From Paracoccaceae bacterium (lineage in GTDB: Bacteria > Pseudomonadota > Alphaproteobacteria > Rhodobacterales > Rhodobacteraceae): DNA of 62,575 nt. Of the stretch, positions 16,632 to 25,117 are shown piece after piece. Every line of letters starts with the position of its first letter. Position 1 is the first letter of the stretch. The position numbers and the translations under genes were made by a program. Under the pieces are notes generated by a model. It was not told the DNA's origin, made no database searches, and was given only the letters and a program-made list of their open reading frames with translations. The DNA lies in contig JAKIUB010000015.1 of assembly GCA_021647745.1 (NCBI GenBank), positions 1 through 62,575 on the forward strand, in the 5' to 3' direction.

Positions 16632-18097
16632 AGAGCCATATAGCCAAAGGTTTCATAATCTTGGCCATAGGCCGCGCGGGCCAGGGATTCTATCTCTTCA
16701 TCATAGATTTCATCAAGAGAATAGGAAAACACCTCTTTTTGTGGATCCCCCAGATTAAAAACTGTCTCCCAAGCGAGGCGGTTTTCCAGATAAGCCAAAT
16801 CCGTATGCAGGGATTCGGTATGAAAAACCAGAAGCTCGGGAAATAATATCCGGTAACGGCGAATAATCTCGGTTGCGGATTGCCACTTCCCATCTTGGCG
16901 GATATCTGTCTTGCCTGCAAGATTATCGGCGACAAAAACCAGAAATTGCTTAAAACATATCCGGTGGGCCGCAAGGCTGTATCCGTCTTGCTCCAGAAGA
17001 ATATGTGAATAGTCGGAGGCGATTTCGGTCACTCCTTTGCCCATAGGCAGCATCAGGCCATATTCTTCCTCCAGTTGACGCTTGATTTTTATATAGGCGC
17101 TTGGTCCGGTTGGAAATATTTTGTGCATGAAGGCCGAATAGGCGCGCTCAACAGGATGCTGGACCACTGTAAAAACTAACGGGTTTTGGTGGTTCCTTTG
17201 CCACTTTGCAAGGTTTTTTTCGGCGAATCCGTTTTCGGGTAGCCCATCGCTTTGAGCAGCCAGCCATTGCCGAACCATCGCTTCCGGCACGGAAGGAGTT
17301 GGCGCGAAAGCCAGCGGCTTATTTGCACAAAAATAGACACGGGAAAGGTCGGTTCCCTTAATCATGGCCTGCACAAGGGTGTTTTGAGGCATGCTTTCCG
17401 CTTCGGGCAACCCCAACACCTCCTTGACCGCGGCATAGTTTTTAATCTTGTCGGGCAATCTGCCGGGGTTTTGGCGCTTTATTGGTTGCTCAAGCGCGGT
17501 TTTGGCCTCGTCTAACCCCAAAAACCGAACCAAGCGGTTCATGGTCTCCAGATCATTGAGCCGGCTATAGTCAATTTCAAAATAGGGCTGGCCGCTAAGG
17601 GCTAAAGTTTGTGTGATGTTATCATAATACTTCTCCCGGGCACGGGCATATTCGGTGTATTCATCTAGATCAATATCAATGCTCGCAGATTTTCGGTGGG
17701 CGATATCACTGATCAGCCATTGGCCTGTTTTTCTGGCTATTTCAAGCGACACAAAGCTCTCGACCGGATCACGGGTCAGGATGATTTTGGCACATTGCGC
17801 ATCTTGCAAGGCCTGTTTTTGCACCCAGTTGTTATGTTCCTGAAATATCCGGTAACCAGGCATTGTCTTCGGGTCCACGTTACGGATAGCTTCCAACATA
17901 ATTTCAGGATTTTCGAGCCACTGCTTGCGGCTGACCCCAATATACCCCTCCTCGGGCGTACGCCGGATAAGCACGGGGTTAAACAGCTCCCCATGACAAA
18001 AAACACCCTTATACTGGTTGATATACTTTTGCAGCAGGTTGGAGCCACTGCGCATCGCGCCAAATATGACAAAGCTGGAAAAGGGCTTGTTTTTCAT
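16628..18097 (-). CDS. Two-part sulfotransferase (Stf0/NodH-like)
   Basis: A 489-residue protein, longer than a single sulfotransferase domain. Residues 1-250 carry a 5'-phosphosulfate loop GAMRSGSNL (13-21) and a 3'-phosphate motif ILTRDPVESFVS (106-117), as in Stf0/NodH-like PAPS-dependent enzymes. Residues about 255-489 look like a second sulfotransferase-like unit: FTVVQHPVERAYSAF (309-323) resembles a 3'-phosphate motif, but its loop region near 255-265 is not canonical. The second half may be catalytically weak or a glycan-binding part. It is the last gene of a seven-gene operon and overlaps the preceding gene by 4 bp. It probably adds sulfate to a surface polysaccharide. cysQ in the same operon would remove the PAP product. 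Confidence 0.8.
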   Translation of the reverse strand: MKNKPFSSFVIFGAMRSGSNLLQKYINQYKGVFCHGELFNPVLIRRTPEEGYIGVSRKQWLENPEIMLEAIRNVDPKTMPGYRIFQEHNNWVQKQALQDAQCAKIILTRDPVESFVSLEIARKTGQWLISDIAHRKSASIDIDLDEYTEYARAREKYYDNITQTLALSGQPYFEIDYSRLNDLETMNRLVRFLGLDEAKTALEQPIKRQNPGRLPDKIKNYAAVKEVLGLPEAESMPQNTLVQAMIKGTDLSRVYFCANKPLAFAPTPSVPEAMVRQWLAAQSDGLPENGFAEKNLAKWQRNHQNPLVFTVVQHPVERAYSAFMHKIFPTGPSAYIKIKRQLEEEYGLMLPMGKGVTEIASDYSHILLEQDGYSLAAHRICFKQFLVFVADNLAGKTDIRQDGKWQSATEIIRRYRILFPELLVFHTESLHTDLAYLENRLAWETVFNLGDPQKEVFSYSLDEIYDEEIESLARAAYGQDYETFGYMAL

Positions 18098-19749
18098 ATT
18101 CCCTGACCTGCGATATCTGTATTTTGAGCCGCTTCCACCCGCAGATTCAGCCCCGCATCTTTAAGAAAGTCAATATACTCTTCCAGCCCTTCATGGGGGT
18201 AAAATTCGGGTAATTCCCTGTTTTGGCTGGCTAATGTTGGGCGCAAAGAAAAAATAAGGTCTTCCAGCACCACGCCGGGCTGCTCGAATATTTCTGCAAG
18301 CGATATAATCTGCACTCTGGCCTTTCCCTTGACCAGTTTTCTCAGCTGGATCTGCTCTTTCAGGGTATAAGCTTGCACCAAAGGCCCTATTTTTTCGATA
18401 TCCCGCGGCTTATCCCGCAATAAACCAAGCAGCCAGGCCGAACGAATATGGAAAATACGCGCCTGCGGATCTTTGGCAATATAGGCGGCCAAATCAGGGT
18501 GGCTGCCCGGATCAAAGTTGAACAGCGGGGTAGTATCACTTTGGTTCCATACAAAATTTTGCAAAAACCCTTCCTGATTGAAGTCCCTTATTTTCAGGTT
18601 TGTTCCGAGGCAATACCTGAGGTTGTTTTTGGCTTCGTTATAGGCCTGCCAATTATTCGAAAACAGATGTTCGTGCAAAACCACACCGGTATGTTGCAAC
18701 AACCACAGTGGTAAGCCTTTGAAAACATAATCAAAACCGCTAAGGACGGTATAGGGTGCCGCACCTTCCAGCTTTGAGGGTGCGGGCGCGCGACTTTGCA
18801 TTACCAGCCCGGCCCGACCTTCCAGAAACCGGGATTCAGCTTTTTTCGTTTGGGCCTGAAAAGCAACCTCCATATCGGGGTTGCGCGGTTTGCCCTCGCG
18901 GTCCGGCGCCAGAAGCCTATCATACAAGCCCTGTGCACCAGGCCAGATTTTGCGCACAAAAAAACTGTCAAAATGCTCGATGAACCTTTGATGGTCATCA
19001 TAAAGCACCATAGGCTTGCCCCTGAAATCAAATCTCGAAAAAGTCAGCGAGCGGCATTTGATTCGATGGCTGTGTTTGCGCACCAATGTCTGGAAATAGG
19101 ACTCGTCCGGAATCCAGCACTGGGCAAAATAGCGGTCATAAAGCGGGCGCTCCGGATCATCCAGAATAGCACGCAGCGTAGCACGCGAAAGCGCCCACCA
19201 CTGCGAGCCGATATGCGGGGTCAGCCCTTTGGGTATTTTACGTTTGATCCGCAGTAGTCTTTGCACTTTGACAAAAATATCAAACAGGGGTTTGTTTCCG
19301 ATAAACGAAAACGGGAAGTACAAGCTGAAGCGCTCGGCTTCCAGCCCGCCTTTGCTCCAGTTTACGCCGCCAACCTGCACAGATTCGATAAAATCCGTAT
19401 CGGGCTGGTTTGCCAAAAATTCCTGTAGCTCGCCAAGCGGGCGGTTTGGTAGGCAGGCCCCCGATACCTGCATCACATGGGATACATCCGAAAAATGGTC
19501 CAACAAGGTTTTTGCTGTCGATATCTGCGCTTCCACCAGCGAAAACCGGCCCCAGTCGCACTTTATTCTGGGCACAAAAACAACAGATTCAAGCCCGCCA
19601 ACGGACTGGTAAAATCCGTTATATTCATCCTCTCCCACCTTGGCATCCACATGAATCGCCATTTTGAAACCGGCAAAATTCAGGGCTTGTACCAAGGCTT
19701 CCGCCCGGCCCAGCTCCTGATGGACCAATAATGCCATGCCAACACTCAC
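18094..19749 (-). CDS. Core-2/I-branching type glycosyltransferase (GT14) with C-terminal extension
   Basis: A 551-residue protein. Residues 1-290 match the core-2/I-branching N-acetylglucosaminyltransferase family: MALLVHQELGRAEALVQAL at the start, IHVDAKV, HVMQVSGACLPNRPL, and SQWWALSRATLRAIL followed by CWIPDESYFQTLV. Residues about 330-551 form a separate region that I associate with the DUF5928 group of roseobacters. Sugar donor probably UDP-GlcNAc or UDP-xylose, inferred from family. A GTG at 19749 overlaps the preceding stop (GTGA); an ATG at 19737 is an alternative start. The end overlaps the sulfotransferase start by 4 bp. Confidence 0.82.
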   Translation of the reverse strand: MSVGMALLVHQELGRAEALVQALNFAGFKMAIHVDAKVGEDEYNGFYQSVGGLESVVFVPRIKCDWGRFSLVEAQISTAKTLLDHFSDVSHVMQVSGACLPNRPLGELQEFLANQPDTDFIESVQVGGVNWSKGGLEAERFSLYFPFSFIGNKPLFDIFVKVQRLLRIKRKIPKGLTPHIGSQWWALSRATLRAILDDPERPLYDRYFAQCWIPDESYFQTLVRKHSHRIKCRSLTFSRFDFRGKPMVLYDDHQRFIEHFDSFFVRKIWPGAQGLYDRLLAPDREGKPRNPDMEVAFQAQTKKAESRFLEGRAGLVMQSRAPAPSKLEGAAPYTVLSGFDYVFKGLPLWLLQHTGVVLHEHLFSNNWQAYNEAKNNLRYCLGTNLKIRDFNQEGFLQNFVWNQSDTTPLFNFDPGSHPDLAAYIAKDPQARIFHIRSAWLLGLLRDKPRDIEKIGPLVQAYTLKEQIQLRKLVKGKARVQIISLAEIFEQPGVVLEDLIFSLRPTLASQNRELPEFYPHEGLEEYIDFLKDAGLNLRVEAAQNTDIAGQGI

Positions 19750-20750
19750 GCCCAGCCCCCAAGAGAGATCAGCCCGAGGCGCTCAAGCTGTTGCCATCCA
19801 GAATAACGCGAAGACTGTGGGGTATAAAGCTCCTTCAGCGCAGTTTCATTTTCGGCGTAGGCACGATATTCGACGCTATTGTCATAATGCTCGCCGCGAT
19901 GCAGCTCTTCTTTGGCACGTTCGGCAAGGTCGGGCAAAAACTTGGTATGGAGAAGTGCTCCACAAATGCGCTCGCCGCCAAGGCGCTCATAGGTCTGGTT
20001 CAGGCTGCGTGGCAGCAGAACATGGGTAGAAGAAATATAGACAAAATGCTTTTCCCACTTGATGAGCGGTGTTTTATTAAGGGCAGGTGCCTTGGCCGGT
20101 TTTTTACTGAAAAACCGCCGCTGGCGTGGCCCGCCTTGTATCCATAGCTCGGTAAAGCGATGATTGCGGCGCTGGGTATAGTTTCCGGCGTCAAAATGGG
20201 TCAGCACATCTAGCGGGTTTTGGCCTTGAGTATAGGGGGCCGGGTCTTTTGCATACATATCTATCAGCATCGCGCCAAAACTACTGACCCTACTGACATC
20301 GAGCCATGCTGTCAGGGCAGAAAGCGGGCGAGTATCATGGTGCGGATAGATAAAAAGCTCGTCAACATCAACCACAAGACACCAATGCCGGTGGCCGAAT
20401 TCATTCAGAAGGCTATTGATCCACAGCACTCCGAACGCCGCTTTTTTATAGCTGGCATCGGTATACCAAAGCGATACATCAGGCTGGGATTGAAGATATG
20501 CGCTACTACCATCAGTGCTGCCGTTATCAACAATAAAAAACTGACTAACCCCGAGTTTCCGGTAATATTCTAGGAAAAATGGCAAGCGCTTCAGTTCGTT
20601 ACGCAGGGTCAAAAACACAAAAACACCGTTTTTCTGGCGAGCTTGCTCTGCGGTCTGGATGTTTTCAAGGTCTTTTCGGCGTAATATCGTGCGGATTTGC
20701 CATTTTTTACGCAAAAGTCGCAGCCGGTAGTGGCGCGCTAGGTTTTTCAT
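19746..20750 (-). CDS. Glycosyltransferase family 2-like protein (Glyco_tranf_2_4)
   Basis: A 334-residue predicted cytoplasmic glycosyltransferase. The nucleotide-sugar-binding start is LTLRNELKRLPFFLEYYRKLGV, followed by FIVDNGSTDGSSAYL. The metal-binding DxD-type motif is in VVDVDELFIYP (about residues 125-135). A basic N-terminal segment precedes the domain. The family adds sugars in capsule, LPS or glycan synthesis; donor and acceptor are unknown. It overlaps both neighbours by 4 bp (ATGA and GTGA), so translation is tightly coupled in the operon. Confidence 0.82.
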   Translation of the reverse strand: MKNLARHYRLRLLRKKWQIRTILRRKDLENIQTAEQARQKNGVFVFLTLRNELKRLPFFLEYYRKLGVSQFFIVDNGSTDGSSAYLQSQPDVSLWYTDASYKKAAFGVLWINSLLNEFGHRHWCLVVDVDELFIYPHHDTRPLSALTAWLDVSRVSSFGAMLIDMYAKDPAPYTQGQNPLDVLTHFDAGNYTQRRNHRFTELWIQGGPRQRRFFSKKPAKAPALNKTPLIKWEKHFVYISSTHVLLPRSLNQTYERLGGERICGALLHTKFLPDLAERAKEELHRGEHYDNSVEYRAYAENETALKELYTPQSSRYSGWQQLERLGLISLGGWA

Positions 20751-21967
20751 TTTCCGGCCTGCTGATCATGGGTATTATTTCGCTTATACAGAAACATACC
20801 CAGTTTGGCAAAATGTTGCTCCCATGTTGGAAAGCCATGGTTTTCAAGGCCTTTTTCGCGCGGGGAGTTACAGGCAGCGCGTATGGCAGCCTTCCAGCTA
20901 TCCGGGTCGTCGGGTGAAAGATAGGTGGGCAGATCTCCGGCAATTTCCCGAAAACAGGGCAAATCGGCGCAGATAACCGGCAGACCCATCTGAAGCGCCT
21001 CTATCAGGGGGTAGCCAAAGCCCTCGGCAAAGCTCGGAAAAAGCAGTGCACGGGCGGTAGACAAACGATGCGCAAGGGCGGCATCATCAAGATCGGAATG
21101 CTCAAATACGGTTTTTCCCATCAAGGGGCTGGTATCCAACGTACTGAAAACCGCCTCGTTTCGCCACCCACGCTGGCCGACAATATGTAGCTTCGCCGGA
21201 ATATCAGGCCAGATATCAAGCAGCAACCGATGGTTTTTGCGCGGCTCTATAGTGCCCAGAATGATAAACTCGGGCGGCCGGGCCAAGGGCGAGACTGCCG
21301 GTTTTGGCAAAGGGTCAACTCCGAGCAAAATGGGCAGGCTCTCGGGAGAAAAGCCCCATTTTTCCAGCCACTTTCCGCTGCGCTCAGTGGTATCATTACT
21401 GTTATATATCAAGGCATCACAGGCCGTGGCGGTGGCCTTCATTTCTGCCTCAAAGCGGGCGGCGGTATCGGGGCGGGTGTATTCAGGGTAATCAAGCGGG
21501 ATAACATCATGCACCATAGCCAGCATATTTTTTGCCCCCGCCGCACGCACCGCCCGCCACAAAGGGGGTTTGCGGTTTGAATGGCCGACATTAAGATACG
21601 AAAAACCGCTGGGCAGGTGCTTGGCTAGCATGCTTTCCAGACCGGCGCGCACGGTAAATGCCAACGAAAGCCGCCGCAGGGTCGATTCGGCTCGGTTGAC
21701 CGCAGGGGGCAGCCTACGGCTGAAAAACCGGGCGATCAGGTCGTTTTTTTGCCATTGTGTCTCGCCAGTAATCATTGGCCAAATCTGCTGCATGGCCGCG
21801 AGATCAAGCAAAACATAGCCCTTTAGCACTCTTGATAAAAACCAGACCGGCGTATCTTGCGCCATAAAATGGCGGATATAAGCCCGCTCTACACGGTCAA
21901 TTCCGGTGGGAAACGGGTAGGGAGCGCGGGAAATAGTGCGGCTGATATCCAGCAAAATGGCCGCCAT
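20747..21967 (-). CDS. Glycosyltransferase family 4 (GT-B fold)
   Basis: A 406-residue glycosyltransferase. The C-terminal donor-binding half is clear: FIILGTIEPRKNHRLLLDIW, then ARALLFPSFAEGFGYPLIEALQMGLPVICADLPCFREIAGD, containing the E-x7-E motif of GT4 retaining enzymes. The N-terminal half starts LLDISRTISRAPYPFPTGIDRVE and is the acceptor side. It is probably a step in assembling the polysaccharide repeat. It lies 9 bp downstream of galU and overlaps the next gene by 4 bp. Confidence 0.88.
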   Translation of the reverse strand: MAAILLDISRTISRAPYPFPTGIDRVERAYIRHFMAQDTPVWFLSRVLKGYVLLDLAAMQQIWPMITGETQWQKNDLIARFFSRRLPPAVNRAESTLRRLSLAFTVRAGLESMLAKHLPSGFSYLNVGHSNRKPPLWRAVRAAGAKNMLAMVHDVIPLDYPEYTRPDTAARFEAEMKATATACDALIYNSNDTTERSGKWLEKWGFSPESLPILLGVDPLPKPAVSPLARPPEFIILGTIEPRKNHRLLLDIWPDIPAKLHIVGQRGWRNEAVFSTLDTSPLMGKTVFEHSDLDDAALAHRLSTARALLFPSFAEGFGYPLIEALQMGLPVICADLPCFREIAGDLPTYLSPDDPDSWKAAIRAACNSPREKGLENHGFPTWEQHFAKLGMFLYKRNNTHDQQAGK

Positions 21968-21976
21968 CAGCAGAGG

Positions 21977-22873
21977 CTATTCGGCTGCACGCGGCATGTT
22001 GGCGATAGAATCAAGAAAAGTGCGAAATTCATCATGCAGCTCCGCGCGCGCGAGGCCAAAGGCCACCGTTGCCTGAAGATAGCCGGCTTTGGAGCCACAA
22101 TCAAATCTTTCACCCTTAAACCTGTAGCCGGTCACCGGTGCGCCGCTGCCGATCTGCGCACATATAGCGTCGGTAAGTTGCACCTCACCCCCTGCGCCGG
22201 TCTTTTGGTCTTTGAGGGCAGCAAAAACCTCGGGCCGCAGAATATAGCGACCAATCACGGCCAGATTGGAGGGTGCCGCATCAGTCGAGGGTTTTTCAAC
22301 CATGCCCTTTGCGGTCACGAGCCGGCCGTCTGTTTTGCTCGGATCCAGCACGCCGTAATTGGATATTTGCGCAGGCGGCACCTCCATCGTGGCAACCATA
22401 TTTCCGCCAACCTCTTGATAGGCGTCGACCATTTGCTTCAGGCAGCCCACACGGCCAGATATAACATCATCGGGCAGCAAGACCGCAAACGCCTCGTTTG
22501 GCGCGACTAACCGGCGGGCGCACCATACCGCATGCCCAAGGCCGCGCGCCTCACGTTGGCGAATATAGGCGATGGCACCACTTTCCATATCCGTACGCTT
22601 AAGCTCGTCAAGCAGGGCGGTTTTTCCTTTTTTAAGGAGTAATTTCTCCAGCTCGGGGTTGCTGTCAAAATAGTCTTCCAGAGCGTATTTTCCACGCGCG
22701 GTCACAAAGATAAAATCGGTTATGCCGGCTTCGCGGGCCTCGTCGATAGCGTATTGGATAAGAGGCCGGTCAACCAAAGTCATGATCTCTTTGGGGATGG
22801 ATTTTGTCGCAGGCAAAAACCGTGTGCCAAGCCCGGCCACCGGAAATATCGCTTTGGTAACTTTATTGCTCAT
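21977..22873 (-). CDS. galU: UTP-glucose-1-phosphate uridylyltransferase
   Basis: A 298-residue enzyme that makes UDP-glucose from UTP and glucose-1-phosphate. The nucleotidyltransferase signature is FPVAGLGTRFLPATKSIPKEI (start near residue 10). The remaining family blocks are present: the VLLPDDVI metal site, VATMEVPP, NYGVLDP, VEKP, IGRYIL and GGEVQLTDAI. The length is normal. Its place inside a glycosyltransferase operon suggests that it feeds UDP-glucose, and UDP-glucuronate or galactose, to that pathway. Confidence 0.96.
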   Translation of the reverse strand: MSNKVTKAIFPVAGLGTRFLPATKSIPKEIMTLVDRPLIQYAIDEAREAGITDFIFVTARGKYALEDYFDSNPELEKLLLKKGKTALLDELKRTDMESGAIAYIRQREARGLGHAVWCARRLVAPNEAFAVLLPDDVISGRVGCLKQMVDAYQEVGGNMVATMEVPPAQISNYGVLDPSKTDGRLVTAKGMVEKPSTDAAPSNLAVIGRYILRPEVFAALKDQKTGAGGEVQLTDAICAQIGSGAPVTGYRFKGERFDCGSKAGYLQATVAFGLARAELHDEFRTFLDSIANMPRAAE

Positions 22874-22904
22874 CTATCTTCCCAACCCGAACGGATGCAT
22901 TAGC

Positions 22905-24233
22905 CTATACCGCTTCCACCACAAAACCTTCAAGGCAAGACATCACACCGGTTTGCGGCAAAATTATGTCCGCCCCTTTGTGTCGCTCTGGATATACCAC
23001 AAAATCAACCGGACGGATAGTTTTGAGCCATTCTTGCTCGGCGCCGGCCTTTTGCTTGCGGCTGAACCAGCGAAAAACAGGGTCACTGCGCAAGGTTTTG
23101 CCAAATTGTCCCCCGCGATGCCGCCAAAATCCGCGCCGCGAAAAAGACACCTGCATAAAAGCCGCCGAGCGCGAAAGAGTAAGGCCGGTCACCATGATTT
23201 GCGCTTCAGACAAGGTATGCCCCAGACGGTCCATCCATGCCTTGTCCGATTTTCGCCCGACCAGCAAAATATGGGGGGTGGTTTTGGTGCTGAAAACGGG
23301 CGGGGATTCAGTATCTGGTTGGCCTTTTGGTTTGGGTGCTAAAACCGCCATCTTCCGCCCTTCCGAAAACCCCTTTTCAAGGCTTTTGATCAACTGCGGC
23401 AAGGTATCAGGCTCCATCAACCCTGCCAGCATTTGCTTTTCCAACCGTTTGAATTGCAATTGCCTGAAAGCAGCAAGAGCCGGTTCCAACGCCTGCTTTT
23501 TTGCGTATTTTCGACAAAACACAGCTTTGCTCCGGCCATGGGGTTGCAAGGTTTTGGGCACACGGTTTTGGGCACGATAAGGGCCAGCCGCAAAGCCATG
23601 ATGCACCTGCGCGCGCGGCACAATCGCCAAGTGCCATCCGGCTTGGGATAGGCGCAGCGAAACATCGCTATCATCAAGATAATAAGCAAAAGCAGGATCA
23701 AACCCGCCAATCTGCTGCAAGGCCGAAGCTCTGAAAGCACAATTTGTGCCTATCATTACCGGCGCTCTTTCTGCCGAGGGGAGAAAAATCACTGGCGCGG
23801 AATCTTTTGGTATATCAAGGGGCTGCGCTACACCAACCGTATCGGTTTCAACCGCGCCCCATTGCAAGGAAATACCGTTTCGCCCACGGGTATAGCCGCC
23901 GGTGCCGCCTATTTTCGGGTCTTTGAACGGGGCCAACAGGTGGCGCAGCCATGAGGGGTCCGGCAGGGCGTCATCATCACAAAAAGCAATATACCGGCCC
24001 TTTGCTGCCGCCAGCCCGACATTTCGGGCCACGGAAATATTGGCCTCGTCGCAATCAAAAAGCCGCAAGGGGCGCGGCGCGGCGGTATCTTCCAATGCAC
24101 CGGGGGTATTGGTGACAACAATCACTTCAAAGCCGGAAATATCCTGAAAGCGCAGACAGGAAAGCATCTTGACCAGCTCTTGTGGTCGGTCACGGCTCAC
24201 AACAATAACGCTGATATCCGGCGTGCTATCCAT
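22905..24233 (-). CDS. Glycosyltransferase family 2 protein
   Basis: A 442-residue protein with an N-terminal GT-A domain (about 1-250): ISVIVVSRDRPQELVKML, ISVARNVGLAAAKGRYIAFCDDDALPDPSWL with the DDD metal site, and FDPAFAYYLDDSDVSLRLSQAGW as the acceptor-side acidic motif. The last 180 residues are less typical and end with a region starting PHILLVGRKSDKAWMDRL, possibly a small extra domain. It is the second gene of the operon, starting on the base after the cysQ stop codon. Confidence 0.85.
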   Translation of the reverse strand: MDSTPDISVIVVSRDRPQELVKMLSCLRFQDISGFEVIVVTNTPGALEDTAAPRPLRLFDCDEANISVARNVGLAAAKGRYIAFCDDDALPDPSWLRHLLAPFKDPKIGGTGGYTRGRNGISLQWGAVETDTVGVAQPLDIPKDSAPVIFLPSAERAPVMIGTNCAFRASALQQIGGFDPAFAYYLDDSDVSLRLSQAGWHLAIVPRAQVHHGFAAGPYRAQNRVPKTLQPHGRSKAVFCRKYAKKQALEPALAAFRQLQFKRLEKQMLAGLMEPDTLPQLIKSLEKGFSEGRKMAVLAPKPKGQPDTESPPVFSTKTTPHILLVGRKSDKAWMDRLGHTLSEAQIMVTGLTLSRSAAFMQVSFSRRGFWRHRGGQFGKTLRSDPVFRWFSRKQKAGAEQEWLKTIRPVDFVVYPERHKGADIILPQTGVMSCLEGFVVEAV

Positions 24234-25013
24234 CTATGCTTCTTTCAGGTTTACCCCCGGACTGAGGGCAATAAAAAACGGGTTTTCGTAAATCGGCTTA
24301 CCATAGGTCAGCGGGGTGTGGTCATCAAATCGCACCACCTGCCCGCCCGCGCCCAGCAAAACCGCATGACCGGCGGCGGTATCCCACTCCATGGTGCGGC
24401 CAAGGCGGGGGTACAAATCCGCCTCTCCCGCCGCCACAAGACAAAATTTAAGCGAGGAGCCAGCAGCCGCGCTATCGGCAACATTATATTTATTTATGTA
24501 GGTATCAGTAGCCGCATCGCGGTGGGATTTGGAGGCAACCACAATCAATGCGTTATTATCCGGCACAGAAACACGCAGTGGCTTTATCGTGCCATCAAGG
24601 CTTTCTTCGACCGTCCGGCCGCTGGCATCGGTATAAAACAACCGTTTTTTATCTGGCGCAAAAACCACCCCCAAAACTGGCGTGCCATTTTCAACCAGTG
24701 CGATATTAACCGTAAAATCACCCCTGCGATGCACAAACTCCTTGGTGCCATCCAGCGGATCAACAATGAAAAACCGCGTAGCCCGAACCGTATGGCTCTC
24801 GGATTGCTCCTCGGTCACGATCGCAATATCGGGAAATGCGGCGCGCAGGCCGGCATAGATCAGCGCATCAGCAGCTTCGTCCGCCTCGGTCACTGGCGAA
24901 TCATCGGCCTTGCTGCGCACATCAAAATCATCCTGACGGTATATTTCCATAATTTTGTCGCCGGCTTGCAGAGCGAGGTTGCGGATAACCTCGACGATTT
25001 TGCTGTTTTCCAT
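24234..25013 (-). CDS. cysQ: 3'(2'),5'-bisphosphate nucleotidase CysQ
   Basis: A 259-residue inositol-monophosphatase-fold enzyme that hydrolyses PAP to AMP. The first metal-site residues are in IVTEEQ, and the signature DPLDGTKEFVHRRGDF follows. The third is in MEWDTAAGHAVLLGAGG. These fit CysQ better than inositol monophosphatases. It leads a run of six further genes on the same strand that ends with a sulfotransferase. PAP is the by-product of PAPS-dependent sulfation, so the enzyme probably serves this operon as well as sulfate assimilation. Confidence 0.92.
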   Translation of the reverse strand: MENSKIVEVIRNLALQAGDKIMEIYRQDDFDVRSKADDSPVTEADEAADALIYAGLRAAFPDIAIVTEEQSESHTVRATRFFIVDPLDGTKEFVHRRGDFTVNIALVENGTPVLGVVFAPDKKRLFYTDASGRTVEESLDGTIKPLRVSVPDNNALIVVASKSHRDAATDTYINKYNVADSAAAGSSLKFCLVAAGEADLYPRLGRTMEWDTAAGHAVLLGAGGQVVRFDDHTPLTYGKPIYENPFFIALSPGVNLKEA

Positions 25014-25117
25014 GGTGTCCGACTCCGGTTTGTGGCTGTTTAGCTCCCGTTATGGACTTTCGGGCTATTTATCGGCAAGGTGAATTTGCATATACTGGTT
25101 TGTGGATTTCTAGATAG

